From positions 1 to 64,000 of the forward strand of contig NZ_JAATJB010000011.1 in the NCBI RefSeq assembly GCF_011927635.1: 64,000 nucleotides of DNA, given 5' to 3'. This document shows, piece after piece, positions 35,565-44,332 of the stretch. The notes below the pieces were generated by a model. That model worked only from the letters and a program-made list of their open reading frames with translations, searched no databases and was not told where the DNA came from. The DNA is from Sphingomonas trueperi (lineage in GTDB: Bacteria > Pseudomonadota > Alphaproteobacteria > Sphingomonadales > Sphingomonadaceae). Made by a program: the position numbers and the translations under genes. The first letter of the stretch is position 1, and each line of letters opens with the position of its first letter.

Positions 35565-37267
35565 GCGACCACCACCTCCCGGAACATGCCGGCCGCCATG
35601 TGATAGAGCAGATGGCAATGGAAGGCCCATCGGCCCATGGCGTCGGCGGTGACGCGGAAGCTCACCCGTTGGGCGGGCTGGACCACCACCGTATGCTTGC
35701 GGACCTGGAAGGCGCCGTCCGGGCCTTCGACATCGCTCCACATGCCGTGCAGATGCATCGGATGCGCCATCATCGTGTCGTTGACGAAGGTGACGCGCAG
35801 CCGCTCGTTCGGCCTGAAATGAAGCGGCCTGGAATCGTTGAGCTTGATGCCGTCGAGCGACCAGATGAACCGTTCCATATTGCCCGTCAGATGCAGCTCG
35901 ATGTCGCGCTCGGGCTCGCGCGGGTCCGGATCGCCGCCCGGCGTGCGCAAATCGGCCAGCGTCAGCACGCGCCAGCCGCGCCGGCGCAGCCCGGCGCCGG
36001 GATCGTCCAGATTGGTGCGCGGATAGTCGACGCGCATGTCGGTATTGGCGCCATATTCGGTGCGGGCGTGCCGTGCCCTGGCCGCCATCTCGGTCATGCC
36101 GTGCCCGGCATGCGCGTCGCCTCCCATTGCGCCCATCGTCGCCATCGCGCCCATCATGTCGACCGGCTCGAGCCAGGTCCGGGCCTCGAGCGGCGGCACG
36201 GCTGCCGCCATGCCCGGGGCTGGTGCGATCGTACCACGGGCATAGCCGCTCCGATCGATCGCCTGCGCGAAGATGGTGCGGGCGCCGCCCTCGGGCATGG
36301 TGAACTCGACGTCATAGGTCTCGCCCGGGCCGATCCGGAATTCCTCGACCGTGACCGGCTCGACCGGCTGCCCGTCGGTCGATACGACCGTCAGCTCGAC
36401 CCCGGGGATCCGCACGTCGAAGAACGTCGCCGTCCCCGCGCCGACGAAGCGCAGGCGCACGCGCTCGCCGGGCGCGGCGATACCGGTCCAGTTGCCGGCG
36501 GGCGGCGCGCCGTTCATCAGATAGGTGTAGGTCGCGGCAGAGACATCGCTGTAGTCGGTCGGGTTCATCCGCGAGCTGTTCCACATCCGCCGCCGCTCGA
36601 GCGCCTTGCCCAAGCCCATGGTGCCGACATCCTTGAGGAAATCGCCGGCGGTCGGCTGCGCAAAATTATAGTAGCTGCTCTGCTTCTTGAGATTGAGGAA
36701 GATCTGCAACGGCGGCTCGTCCGACCAGTCGCTGAGCACGATGCAATAGTCGCGATCGGGCGCCCGCGCCGTCGGCACCTGTTTTGGCTCCACGATGATC
36801 GCTCCATAGAGTCCCGTCTGCTCGGCGAGCGTGTGAGCGTGATACCAGTAGGTTCCGCTCTGGCGGACCTCGAAGCGATAGGTGAAGGTCTCGCCCGGCG
36901 CGATGCCGGCAAAGCTGATGCCGGGCACGCCGTCCATCTCCGCCGGCACGATGATGCCGTGCCAATGGATGCTCGACATCTCCTTGAGGCCGTTGCGCAC
37001 ACGGAGCGTGACCGTATCGCCTTCGCGCAGGCGCAGGACCGGCGCGGGCACGCTGCCGTTCACGGCAGTCGCAATACGGCGCTTGCCGGTGAAGTTGACT
37101 GGCAGCTCGGCGATCTCGAGGTCGAACTCGGTCCCGCTCAGCTCAGCGGGCAAGGTTGGGGCGGATCGCGCGAGAAGCGCCGGGGCGAAACCGGCGACCG
37201 CGCCGCCGATCGCCAGCCCCTGGACGAAACGGCGCCGCGCGATCGGCCGGATATGTAAGGGAGACAT
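35561..37267 (-). CDS. copA: Second periplasmic multicopper oxidase, CopA/PcoA type
   Basis: A 568-residue multicopper oxidase with a twin-arginine signal (PIARRRFVQGLAIGGAV). Copper-binding motifs are SSIHWHGIIV, YHAHTLAEQ, HPMHLHGMW and HCHLLYHMAAGMF. The Met/His-rich insert of the oxidase at 26.9 kb is almost missing here; only MGAMATMGAMGGDAHAGHGM remains. That places it in a different subgroup with a smaller Cu(I) loading region. The ATG at 37267 begins the signal peptide. It is followed by copB with a four-base overlap and lies 25 bases after the alcohol dehydrogenase gene on the same strand. Confidence 0.92.
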   Translation of the reverse strand: MSPLHIRPIARRRFVQGLAIGGAVAGFAPALLARSAPTLPAELSGTEFDLEIAELPVNFTGKRRIATAVNGSVPAPVLRLREGDTVTLRVRNGLKEMSSIHWHGIIVPAEMDGVPGISFAGIAPGETFTYRFEVRQSGTYWYHAHTLAEQTGLYGAIIVEPKQVPTARAPDRDYCIVLSDWSDEPPLQIFLNLKKQSSYYNFAQPTAGDFLKDVGTMGLGKALERRRMWNSSRMNPTDYSDVSAATYTYLMNGAPPAGNWTGIAAPGERVRLRFVGAGTATFFDVRIPGVELTVVSTDGQPVEPVTVEEFRIGPGETYDVEFTMPEGGARTIFAQAIDRSGYARGTIAPAPGMAAAVPPLEARTWLEPVDMMGAMATMGAMGGDAHAGHGMTEMAARARHARTEYGANTDMRVDYPRTNLDDPGAGLRRRGWRVLTLADLRTPGGDPDPREPERDIELHLTGNMERFIWSLDGIKLNDSRPLHFRPNERLRVTFVNDTMMAHPMHLHGMWSDVEGPDGAFQVRKHTVVVQPAQRVSFRVTADAMGRWAFHCHLLYHMAAGMFREVVVA

Positions 37268-37292
37268 GAACTGTACTTTCGCGAAGACGGGT

Positions 37293-38318
37293 TCAGGCGA
37301 GGTCGAGGACGATCCGGCCCTCGATGTCGCCATGATGCATGCGGGAGAAGACGTCGTTGATGTTCTCCAGCTTGTCTGCATGGACCGTGGCCTTGACCTT
37401 GCCCTCGCCGGCGAACGCCAGTGCCTCGAGCAGATCGAGCCGCGTGCCGACGATCGAGCCGCGCACGGTAATGCCGTTCAGCACGGTGTCGAAGATCGAC
37501 AACGGGAAGTCGCCCGGCGGCAGGCCGTTGAGCGCGACCGTGCCGCCGCGCCGGACCATGCCGAGCGCCTGCTGGAACGCCTTGGGCGAAACGGCGGTCA
37601 CCAGCGCCCCGTGCGCGCCGCCAATGGCTTTCTTGAGCGCTGCCGAAGGGTCCTCGTTGCGCGCGTTGACCGTCAGTGTGGCGCCAAGGCGTGTAGCGAG
37701 GTCGAGCTTGCTATCGTCGATGTCGACCGCGGCCACATTGAGACCCATGGCTCGGGCATATTGCACCGCCATGTGGCCGAGCCCGCCAATGCCGGAGACG
37801 ACCACCCACTCGCCGGGTCGGGCCTCGGTGGCCTTCAATCCCTTGTAGACGGTGACGCCCGCGCAGAGGATCGGCGCAATGTCGAGGAAGTCGACATTGT
37901 CGGGAAGGTGACCAACATAGTTGGGATCGGCGAGGACATATTCGGCAAAGCTGCCATTGACCGAATAGCCGGTGTTCTGCTGTTCGTGGCAAAGCGTCTC
38001 CCAGCCACCCAGGCAATGCACGCAGTGCCCGCAGGCGGTGTAGAGCCAGGGCACACCGACCCGGTCGCCTTCCTTCACATGGGTGACGCCTGCACCGACG
38101 GCGGCGACATGCCCGACGCCTTCATGGCCAGGAATGAAGGGCGGGTTGGGCTTGACCGGCCAGTCTCCTTCTGCCGCGTGCAGGTCGGTATGGCACACGC
38201 CGGTTGCCGCAATCTTGACCAGGATCTGCCCGGGGCCGACCGCCGGGATCGGCGCCTCCTCGATGACCAGGGGCTTGCCGAATTCGCGGACGACCGCCGC
38301 CTTCATGGTTTTCGCCAT
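37293..38318 (-). CDS. adhP: Zinc-dependent alcohol dehydrogenase (AdhP type)
   Basis: A 341-residue medium-chain dehydrogenase that oxidises primary alcohols or reduces aldehydes with NAD(P). Catalytic zinc ligands appear in [16 protein letters not shown] and PGHEGVG. The structural zinc site is the four-Cys motif [15 protein letters not shown], and the Rossmann motif is [13 protein letters not shown] with an acidic residue (VDIDD) for NAD. AAAGGAG lies nine bases before the chosen ATG. It follows the aldehyde dehydrogenase by 25 bases and the pair forms one unit. Its placement before the copper oxidase suggests shared transcription rather than shared chemistry. Confidence 0.93.
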   Translation of the reverse strand: MAKTMKAAVVREFGKPLVIEEAPIPAVGPGQILVKIAATGVCHTDLHAAEGDWPVKPNPPFIPGHEGVGHVAAVGAGVTHVKEGDRVGVPWLYTACGHCVHCLGGWETLCHEQQNTGYSVNGSFAEYVLADPNYVGHLPDNVDFLDIAPILCAGVTVYKGLKATEARPGEWVVVSGIGGLGHMAVQYARAMGLNVAAVDIDDSKLDLATRLGATLTVNARNEDPSAALKKAIGGAHGALVTAVSPKAFQQALGMVRRGGTVALNGLPPGDFPLSIFDTVLNGITVRGSIVGTRLDLLEALAFAGEGKVKATVHADKLENINDVFSRMHHGDIEGRIVLDLA

Positions 38319-38343
38319 GTCCGTTTCTCCTTTGAGCGAGGGG

Positions 38344-39864
38344 TCAGAACAGGCCGAGCGCGTGCTCGTCATAGGAGACGAGCAGGTTCTTGGTCTGCTG
38401 ATAATGGTCGAGCATCATCCGGTGATTTTCACGCCCGAAGCCCGACGCCTTGTATCCGCCGAAGGCGGCATGGGCGGGGTACTGATGATAGCAGTTGGTC
38501 CAGACCCGCCCGGCCTCGATCGCGCGGCCGAGCCGGTAGGCGGTGTTGCCGCTCCGGGTCCAGACGCCCGCGCCAAGACCGTAGGCGGTGTCGTTGGCAA
38601 GTGCGATCGCCTCCTCGACCGTCTTGAAGGTGGTGACCGACAGGACGGGACCGAAGATCTCCTCCTGGAAGATGCGCATGTGGTTCTGACCCACGAACAC
38701 CGTCGGCTGCACGAAATAGCCCTGGTCGAGCGCACCGCCCGGCAGCGCCCTGGCGCCACCGACCAGACACTGCGCGCCCTCGGCCTTGCCGATATCGATA
38801 TAGCCCAGGATCTTGTGGAGCTGGTCCTCCGACGCCTGCGCGCCGACCTGGACCGAGGGGTCGAGCGGATCGCCCTGGCGGATCGCGGCGACGCGCGCCA
38901 CGGCGCGCTCGATGAAGCGGTCGAAGATCGACTCATGGATCAGCGCACGCGACGGGCAGGTGCAGACCTCGCCCTTGTTGAACGCGAACAAAGTAAAGCC
39001 TTCGAGCGCCTTGTCGAAGAAGGCATCGTCGTCGTCGAGCACGTCCGCCATGAAGATGTTCGGCGACTTGCCGCCAAGCTCCATAGTCTGGGGGATCAGA
39101 TGGTCGGCGGCCGCATGCATGATCTGCTTGCCGGTGACGGTCTCGCCGGTGAACGAGACCTTGGCGATGCGCGGATTGGCGGCGATCGCCTGGCCGACGG
39201 TCCGTCCCGGGCCGGTAACGACATTGAGCACGCCGGGCGGCAGGATGTCGGCGGTGAGCTCGGCGAACATCAGCAAGGTGAGCGGCGTCTGGGATGCGGG
39301 TTTGATGACGGTGCAGTTGCCCGCCGCCAGCGCCGGGGCGATCTTCCACGCCGCCATCAGCAGCGGGAAGTTCCACGGGATGATCTGGCCGACGACGCCG
39401 AGCGGCTCGCGGAAATGATAGGCGATGGTGTCCGCATCGATCGTCGAGATGCCGCCTTCCTCCGCCCGGATGCAGCCGGCGAAGTAGCGGAAATGGTCGA
39501 TCGCAAGCGGAACGTCGGCAGCACGCGTCTCGCGGATCGGCTTGCCATTGTCGATCGTCTCGGCAAGCGCCAGCAGCTCCAGATTATCCTCGAGCCGGTC
39601 GGCGACGCGATTGAGAATCCTGGCGCGCTCGGCGGGGGCGATTCTTGCCCATTGATCCTTGGCGGCGTGCGCCGCATCGAGCGCGCGCTCGACATCTTCC
39701 GGCGTCGACAGCGCGAACTCTGCGATCTGGGCACCATTGATCGGGCTCTTGTCGGCGAAATACTCGCCGCTCGCAGGAGCGTTCCATCGACCACCGATGA
39801 AATTATCATAGCGGTGTCGGAAGGAGGCCGCCGCATTGATGGTCCCGATCGCCTTCTCGAACAT
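38344..39864 (-). CDS. NAD-dependent aldehyde dehydrogenase
   Basis: A 506-residue aldehyde dehydrogenase. The catalytic Glu is in [12 protein letters not shown], the catalytic Cys in [11 protein letters not shown], and the NAD-binding segment is [29 protein letters not shown]. It resembles AldB/acetaldehyde-type enzymes (length about 506). With AdhP it forms an alcohol-to-acid route, possibly feeding acetate metabolism (ackA at 15.7 kb). GGAG lies eight bases before the ATG. The octamer ATAAGTAA lies 59 bases upstream. Confidence 0.93.
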   Translation of the reverse strand: MFEKAIGTINAAASFRHRYDNFIGGRWNAPASGEYFADKSPINGAQIAEFALSTPEDVERALDAAHAAKDQWARIAPAERARILNRVADRLEDNLELLALAETIDNGKPIRETRAADVPLAIDHFRYFAGCIRAEEGGISTIDADTIAYHFREPLGVVGQIIPWNFPLLMAAWKIAPALAAGNCTVIKPASQTPLTLLMFAELTADILPPGVLNVVTGPGRTVGQAIAANPRIAKVSFTGETVTGKQIMHAAADHLIPQTMELGGKSPNIFMADVLDDDDAFFDKALEGFTLFAFNKGEVCTCPSRALIHESIFDRFIERAVARVAAIRQGDPLDPSVQVGAQASEDQLHKILGYIDIGKAEGAQCLVGGARALPGGALDQGYFVQPTVFVGQNHMRIFQEEIFGPVLSVTTFKTVEEAIALANDTAYGLGAGVWTRSGNTAYRLGRAIEAGRVWTNCYHQYPAHAAFGGYKASGFGRENHRMMLDHYQQTKNLLVSYDEHALGLF

Positions 39865-39922
39865 TACCTGACTCCATCTCTATCGATGGCCTGACGGAGT
39901 AATCTCTTTGCCCGGGCGGCCT

Positions 39923-39930
39923 ATAAGTAA
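39923..39930 (+). promoter_or_regulatory. ATAMGTAR-type octamer before the aldehyde dehydrogenase gene
   Basis: ATAAGTAA lies 59 bases upstream of the leftward ald gene, followed by GTTCCGC. It has the same orientation relative to the gene as the copies before the N-ATPase, copA and the small exported protein genes. The binding factor is unknown; FixJ is one candidate. Confidence 0.25.
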
Positions 39931-40115
39931 GTTCCGCAGAAGGTAGTTTGGTATCGGTGTCGCGGTCTTTGAGGGTCAGACACGCCAACGGAGCCGATGA
40001 GTATTCATCGACTCCCGAACCTATTCGCGCACGCATGATCGGAATTATGCCGAGACACGCTACTCGGCTGATTCTTCTTTTGGGAAGGGCGGCGCTTGGC
40101 ATTCCAATTCTGGCG

Positions 40116-40445
40116 TTACGCCCGGAAGCGCTTTAGGCTCACCCAATCGCCTTTCTGAAGCGTCCCGTCCCTCACGCGGAAATGAGCGTAATGGTCGTCG
40201 AAAATCTGGTCGACTTCGACATGACCGACAAGGCGGCGGTGGCGCGGCGTTGCGTGATAGACTTCGAGTATCTGCCCGATGTGCGCGCCATCGGCTTTGC
40301 CCAGGCAGGCCACTGTGCCGCCCGCATCCGTACGGACGATCTTGCCGCGCATGAACAAGCTATGGCCGATACCCTGTGCGAGGAGCGGCGTGCTGCCAAA
40401 GAGCAGAAAGCCAACAGCAGCACCGACGCCAAGATGTTTTCGCAT
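40116..40445 (-). CDS. Small exported protein, paralogue of the 48.2-kb gene
   Basis: A 109-residue protein with a signal peptide (ending LLA-QGIG). The mature part is a short beta-rich protein with GHSLFMRGKIVRTDAGGTVACLGKADGAHIGQILEVYHATP and a second half with VGHVEVDQIFDDHYAHFRVRDGTLQKGDWVSL. It shares QGIGHSLFMRG, the GKADGA-x2-GQ-x-LEVY core and IFDDH-x-AH with the protein at 48211, so the two are duplicates within the island. Several His residues suggest metal contact. I do not recognise a named family. GAGGAAACAG precedes the chosen ATG; a GTG 18 bases earlier is possible. Confidence 0.78.
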   Translation of the reverse strand: MRKHLGVGAAVGFLLFGSTPLLAQGIGHSLFMRGKIVRTDAGGTVACLGKADGAHIGQILEVYHATPRHRRLVGHVEVDQIFDDHYAHFRVRDGTLQKGDWVSLKRFRA

Positions 40446-40530
40446 CACTGTTTCCTCTCTCACGTCAGTTGCTCGGTCCCGGCTTTGAAAGTTGGGAGCA
40501 CGGGGCGACGCTGGGCATCGTCAAAGAACT

Positions 40531-40557
40531 GGCCCGCCGCGGGGGCGGCGGCGGGCC
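40531..40557. terminator. Strong GC hairpin between two small exported-protein genes
   Basis: GGCCCGCCGC and GCGGCGGGCC form a perfect ten-base-pair stem around a seven-base loop, 38 bases after the end of the Met/His-rich gene that stops at 40595. On the minus strand AGTTCTTTG follows, a weak U-tract. It is probably the terminator of that gene. Confidence 0.6.
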
Positions 40558-40594
40558 CTCAGCCCCGGGGGGTGTTTTATCGGGGCTGGAAACT

Positions 40595-40993
40595 TCACAT
40601 GTCGCTCATCGGCTTGTCGGCCATGGGCTTGGCGGTCTTCTTCGCGGCCGGCTTGGCCTTCTTCATCGGCATCTTGCAGCAGCCACTCTTCGCCTTACCG
40701 GCCATGCCCGAGCCGTTCGATGCAGGCGACCCGCCGGACATGCCGGCCATCCCCGACATGCCCTGTTGATCCTGCTGGGCCGGTTGCCGCTGCTGCTTCT
40801 GCGCGCCGGCCTGATGATCCTTCATCATCTGATCGTGCATCTGCTGCCCGCCATGATCCATGCCCTGCTGGTGGGCATGGGCCGGCGCAGTCTGCGCGGG
40901 CGCGGGCGTCGACTGGGCGAGAGCGGTGCCGGCGGCGAAGGTTAGCGTCGCGAAGAGGCTGATGGTCGCCGCGCGAAATGTCGTCTGTCGCAT
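40595..40993 (-). CDS. Exported Met/His-rich protein with C-terminal Lys/Pro tail
   Basis: A 132-residue exported protein. After the signal peptide (ending ALA-QSTP) come AHAHQQGMDHGGQQMHDQMM, a Gln-rich stretch, the repeat GMSGMAGMSGG and a Lys-rich tail with GCCKMPMKKAKPAAKK. The Met and His residues and the CC pair suggest Cu(I) binding in the periplasm. No catalytic domain is visible. The upstream region carries the element TTCGTAAGTTACGTATAC (coding strand, 41101-41084), shared with the next small gene. The ATG at 40993 was chosen because it begins the signal peptide. Confidence 0.75.
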   Translation of the reverse strand: MRQTTFRAATISLFATLTFAAGTALAQSTPAPAQTAPAHAHQQGMDHGGQQMHDQMMKDHQAGAQKQQRQPAQQDQQGMSGMAGMSGGSPASNGSGMAGKAKSGCCKMPMKKAKPAAKKTAKPMADKPMSDM

Positions 40994-41083
40994 TGAGGGT
41001 CTCCGAGTGTTCGTCCTGTTGCCCGGTCGACGTTCCGATCCCGGCAATTCCGAAGCTTCAATGCTGCTAGCGAGACGCAGTCT

Positions 41084-41101
41084 GTATACGTAACTTACGA
41101 A
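41084..41101 (-). promoter_or_regulatory. TTCGYAARTTACGTATAC element, copy 1
   Basis: The coding-strand 18-mer TTCGTAAGTTACGTATAC lies about 90 bases before the Met/His-rich gene. It differs at only two positions from the element at 41713-41730. It contains the TTACGTAT core also seen next to the copA promoter. A shared regulator is likely but unidentified. Confidence 0.5.
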
Positions 41102-41216
41102 TCCGCTTTGGATCGCGACAAGCATGAGCGGGATCGTGCGGGGTGGACCATGGCCCAAGTTCAAGCGAATTCATGATCCCGCTTGATGGCGGCCGGCAGC
41201 GAAGTGCAAAAGCCAA

Positions 41217-41246
41217 TTGGCCCGCCGTGGGAGAACGGCGGGCCAA
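41217..41246. terminator. 12-bp stem terminator after the 41.3-kb gene
   Basis: TTGGCCCGCCGT pairs perfectly with ACGGCGGGCCAA across the six-base loop GGGAGA. It lies 70 bases downstream of the leftward gene ending at 41316. On the minus strand the stem is followed by TTGGCTTTTGC. It is a convincing terminator for that gene. Confidence 0.7.
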
Positions 41247-41315
41247 AGCTGCGGTTGAACTAGGCCACGGTCGTTGGCCGCCCAGCCTCGTGGTCGGAGC
41301 TGGCTTAATGCAGGG

Positions 41316-41606
41316 TCAGCAACCGCCCCGCGACCTATGCAACATGCGGGAGGCTCCGTCCTGGGTTCCCATCTCCCGCATAGCGATCCGATGGTCCTGC
41401 ATCATCTCACCGTGCATCCGTACTTCGCGGTGTCGCATTCCTTGCATCTGGGCCGTGTCGGACCGAGCCGGCGCCGGCTTCGCCTTGAGCGTCTGTTCAA
41501 GGTCGGGCATGCCCGGCGGCATCCCATCGGCGAGAACTGGCCCGGCGCCGACGGCAAGGACGCCAAAGGCTGCGAGCGAAGCGATAATCGCTGCTTTCTT
41601 GCGCAA
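41316..41606 (-). CDS. Small exported Met/His-rich protein
   Basis: A 96-residue protein with a signal peptide (RKKAAIIASLAAFGVLAVGAGPVLA) and a short mature part rich in Met, His, Arg and Gln (DGMPPGMPDLEQ, QGMRHREVRMHGEMMQDHRIAMREM). I propose the TTG at 41606 as start because AAGGA lies six bases before it; another TTG at 41621 is possible and no ATG fits. The composition suggests periplasmic copper buffering. The 18-base element at 41713-41730 lies upstream and a strong terminator downstream, so it is a single-gene unit. Confidence 0.6.
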   Translation of the reverse strand: MRKKAAIIASLAAFGVLAVGAGPVLADGMPPGMPDLEQTLKAKPAPARSDTAQMQGMRHREVRMHGEMMQDHRIAMREMGTQDGASRMLHRSRGGC

Positions 41607-41712
41607 ATATGATTCCTTCAAGTCTGAGTTTCAGTTCGACCGGACACATGCCCGGTCGATTCTCGCTCCCCAGGGAGCTTGCCGTTGAGATGGTATCGGC
41701 CTGGAGGTGGCA

Positions 41713-41730
41713 GTATACGTAATTTGCGAA
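41713..41730 (-). promoter_or_regulatory. TTCGYAARTTACGTATAC element, copy 2
   Basis: The coding-strand 18-mer TTCGCAAATTACGTATAC lies about 107 bases before the small Met/His-rich gene. It matches copy 1 (41084-41101) at 16 of 18 positions. The similar distance to the start codon in both cases supports a functional element. Confidence 0.5.
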
Positions 41731-42071
41731 GCTGGCGGTCAGCCTGCAATGTCCGCTTTAGTTCGGCTACTAGCAAAAGCTGGGCGCGGATGGCCGAAGA
41801 CGGCGGCCATCAAAGCCTCCGCCTAGCCCGAGCACTGCAAAGCGACGCCGCCTGCTGCAGTTGGCGAACAGCGAAACGTAAATCGCACGCCGCTTTTGCT
41901 TCGGCGCGATCGTGGCAAGGCCCACCGCCGAACCAGCCACTCGGACTGGCCCAGGCTAAATTGTCGGAATAGACGCTCACTCGGATCGGTGCCGCAGTGA
42001 TTGAACGCTCGCCTGGCTGATTATTGATCAACTTGAACCGCCCCGGGTTTGTCGGAGGCCTCGGGGTTTAA
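41731..42071. other. Non-coding gap
   Basis: I see no supported gene, RNA or repeat here. Short open frames lack ribosome-binding sites and family features. The gap joins the promoter side of the small exported gene to the broken HAD hydrolase gene, and probably contains the rearrangement point that removed the front of the latter. Confidence 0.5.
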
Positions 42072-42575
42072 GTATGGACGCGTATCTATGCCGATCTGTT
42101 CACCGGCGACGAAAGCCAGCGCATCCGCGAAGCACTAACCAAGACGGTCGAGCAGGCGGGCTATGCAAACGAGAACATCTGGGGCGAGCAGATCGAGGAT
42201 CGCGGCAGCCAGATCACATTCTCCGCGCTCGGTCAGCAAGCGCCGCTCGAGGCCAAGGACACGTGGGATCCCGATCACGCCAAGCGCAAGAGATTGCAGG
42301 CCCTGCTCCAGCCGTTGCTGCCAGGCTTTGGCATCAATATCGGCGGGGCGACATCGATCGACATCACGCGCGAAGGGATAGACAAGGCCTATGGCCTCAA
42401 GCGCCTTTCCGAGCAGACCGGCGTCGCACTCGACAAGATGATCTTCTTCGGTGACGCGATCTTCCCGGGCGGAAATGATTATCCGGCCAAGCACCTCGGG
42501 CTGGATACCGTGCAAGTCCGCGACGTTGCCGAAACCAAGTCGGTGGTTGGCGCGATCGCTGCCTGGCTAGTCTAA
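42072..42575 (+). pseudogene. C-terminal fragment of a HAD-IIB (phosphomannomutase-like) hydrolase
   Basis: The frame reads YADLFTGDESQRIREALTK, then WGEQIEDRGSQITFSALGQQAP and the C-terminal HAD core with GGATSIDITREGIDKAYGL and MIFFGDAIFPGGNDYPA, in which GD-x3-GGND is the HAD motif IV acidic pair. This is the cap and second half of a HAD-IIB sugar-phosphatase/phosphomannomutase-like protein. The catalytic first half with the nucleophile DxD is missing, and the frame opens straight after a TAA with no start codon. It is a truncated relic unrelated to copper. Confidence 0.8.
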
Positions 42576-42721
42576 AAGCGCTACCGCCGATACCTAACCA
42601 GTCCCGCTTTCGCGCCCGTACGACCCAGCTTCGCAGCGGTCCCACATTGTGGAGCCGACGGATCGCTTCAATCGTGCCGGAGCTGCTTGACCCCACTACG
42701 CCTGGGCGCGTTCTAGGACAC

Positions 42722-43159
42722 TCAGCTGGCCATGTCCGCCATCATCCGACAGCTGGCGGCGCAATCCTTGCAGGTAGCCGAGCAACGCTTGATCCGCTCG
42801 CCCACGACGTGGCTCAGGCATTCCCGCGCACATCGTTCGCAGCCGTCAGCGCAGGCGCGACACAGGATGGTATGGAGGGAGGATTCGCGCAGCATCGAGT
42901 TGGCGGTCGCCTGGCACAGTTCCGCACAGTCGTTCAGCATGGCGATCAGCGACGCCGTGGCTGACGCGCCGCCTTGCTTCGTCAGCCAGGCGGCGGTCTC
43001 CAGGCACATGCGGTGCGAAGCCACGCAATCGTCGATGCAGTCCGTCATCGACATCGCCATCCCTTCCATTCGATGCTGCTGCGCCGCCGCCGGCCCAGCC
43101 AGCGTTCCAGCGGCGGCAAGGCCGGCGCCGGCCATCAGCAATTCGCGTCTCTCGATCAT
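42722..43159 (-). CDS. Csp1-like four-helix copper storage protein (exported)
   Basis: A 145-residue protein with a signal that looks twin-arginine-like (ERRELLMAGAGLAAAGTLAGPAAA) and a Cys-rich mature helical bundle. Fourteen cysteines in CxxxC-type spacing are visible: TDCIDDCVASHRMC, NDCAELC, ILCRACADGCERCAREC and RCSATCKDCAASC. Csp1 of methanotrophs, an exported tetrameric four-helix bundle, stores many Cu(I) ions with 13 cysteines arranged in this way. GGAGGT lies five bases before the chosen ATG; another ATG is immediately upstream. It follows the cytochrome/DUF1622 genes on the same strand and is probably the last gene of that unit. Confidence 0.87.
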   Translation of the reverse strand: MIERRELLMAGAGLAAAGTLAGPAAAQQHRMEGMAMSMTDCIDDCVASHRMCLETAAWLTKQGGASATASLIAMLNDCAELCQATANSMLRESSLHTILCRACADGCERCARECLSHVVGERIKRCSATCKDCAASCRMMADMAS

Positions 43160-43176
43160 CATGCACCTCCCATCTG

Positions 43177-43623
43177 CTATCCCTTGAGCGCTGCGCCGCG
43201 TCCGGCGGCCTCAGCCGTCATAGGCGACCCATCCAACGCCGCAGCACGCGCCTTCTCCCGCGCCATCCGGGTTTCCTCCCAAGGCCAGTGGCCGTTGATC
43301 TCGACCCCAAGCGAGATGCTCAGGAAGGTCCGCACCAGCACAAGCCCGGCCAGCACGATGAGATCGTCGAGCGTCGGGTTGATCACCAGCGACTTGACGA
43401 TGTCGCCGGCGACCAGAAATTCCAAACCGAGCAGGATGCTGCGGCCGAGCGCCGAGCGGAACGCGCTATAGGCCTCGGTCCGGTCGCCCGCCCTCGCCCG
43501 CCGCGCAAACAGAAAGGTTGCGAGCCCCGCGCCGACGAGGATGGTCAGCGTGCCCGCCAGTTCCAGGCCGATCACCGCAAGCCGGAAGAAGGCGCTCAGC
43601 CAGTCGGCCTCAATGGTGATCAT
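43177..43623 (-). CDS. DUF1622 inner-membrane protein
   Basis: A 148-residue protein with three membrane helices: LAVIGLELAGTLTILVGAGLATFLF, SILLGLEFLVAGDIVKSL and LIVLAGLVLVRTFLSISLGVEI. The LLGLEFLVAGDI segment and VRTFLSISLGVEI ending are those of DUF1622 proteins, whose function is unknown. Its ATG lies inside the end of the cytochrome gene (14-base overlap), so it is translationally coupled to the electron-transfer cluster. A supporting role in the membrane complex is inferred. Confidence 0.8.
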   Translation of the reverse strand: MITIEADWLSAFFRLAVIGLELAGTLTILVGAGLATFLFARRARAGDRTEAYSAFRSALGRSILLGLEFLVAGDIVKSLVINPTLDDLIVLAGLVLVRTFLSISLGVEINGHWPWEETRMAREKARAAALDGSPMTAEAAGRGAALKG

Positions 43624-44332
43624 ACCAGCCTCGCTTGCGGATATTGTTGAAGCTGTCGGTGGCGTGACAGGCATAGCATTGGTCGACGCGCGCTTTCGAT
43701 CCGGCTGCGCGCTGCGAGACCATGCTGAAATGCTCCATGAAGTGACTGGGTGGCGCCTTGTGGCACTCGGCGCACTGCGTCGAATTGACCGATGGATGGC
43801 GATAATTGACGATCTTCCAGCTGTCGGTCTTGTGGCAGCTCGCGCAGTCGGTGCCGAACAGGGCCTGGTGCGGATCGCGGAACGCATGGCAGCTCGCGCA
43901 ATTGAGCGCGGTCTCGGGAGTCAGGCTTCTAGTGTTTGTCGACATGCCCGCCGAAGGCTGCCGCCACTTTGCCATGTCGAGCAAGGCGGCGTGATCCATG
44001 CGGATGATGCCGCGCTCTCCCTCATGTTCGACGTGGCAGGAGGTGCACTGCGTCGCTTTCGCGTGGAACTGAGTCGACTGCTTCGTCCCGAAATCGGTGC
44101 CCGCATGGCAGGTGAGACAGGTCCGGGTTTCGACGCCCTTGCCCGGCGTGTGGCAGGCCGTGCATTGGCCGGCAAAGGACTGGTGCGCGCTCGAGAGCGG
44201 GCCGGGCGAGACGAGCTGCGCCACCAGGCCGGCATCCCTCGGCGCGTCCGATCGCATCCGGATCGCGACCGCGGCGACCATCACCAGCAGGGCTGCGATG
44301 AAGACGGCGTAGGAAAGACGCTGCCAGCTCAT
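43610..44332 (-). CDS. Seven-haem membrane-anchored cytochrome c
   Basis: A 240-residue protein with one N-terminal membrane anchor (LSYAVFIAALLVMVAAVAI) and a periplasmic domain with seven CxxCH haem sites: CTACH, CLTCH, CTSCH, CASCH twice, CAECH and CYACH. Spaced histidines (for example in QFHAKATQ and MDHAALLDM) could give bis-His ligation, as in NapC/NrfH or tetrahaem c3-like proteins. It should accept electrons from the membrane b-type protein encoded next to it. Its ATG overlaps the cytochrome b stop region and its end overlaps the DUF1622 gene. The final acceptor is unknown. Confidence 0.9.
   Translation of the reverse strand: MSWQRLSYAVFIAALLVMVAAVAIRMRSDAPRDAGLVAQLVSPGPLSSAHQSFAGQCTACHTPGKGVETRTCLTCHAGTDFGTKQSTQFHAKATQCTSCHVEHEGERGIIRMDHAALLDMAKWRQPSAGMSTNTRSLTPETALNCASCHAFRDPHQALFGTDCASCHKTDSWKIVNYRHPSVNSTQCAECHKAPPSHFMEHFSMVSQRAAGSKARVDQCYACHATDSFNNIRKRGWYDHH

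Noticed and set aside
35600..37258. A 552-codon open frame opposite the second multicopper oxidase
   Set aside because: It is an antisense artefact; the complementary gene has all copper motifs and a Tat signal.
38083..39894. A 603-codon open frame opposite the ald and adh genes
   Set aside because: It is an antisense artefact without family features. Both enzymes on the other strand are complete.
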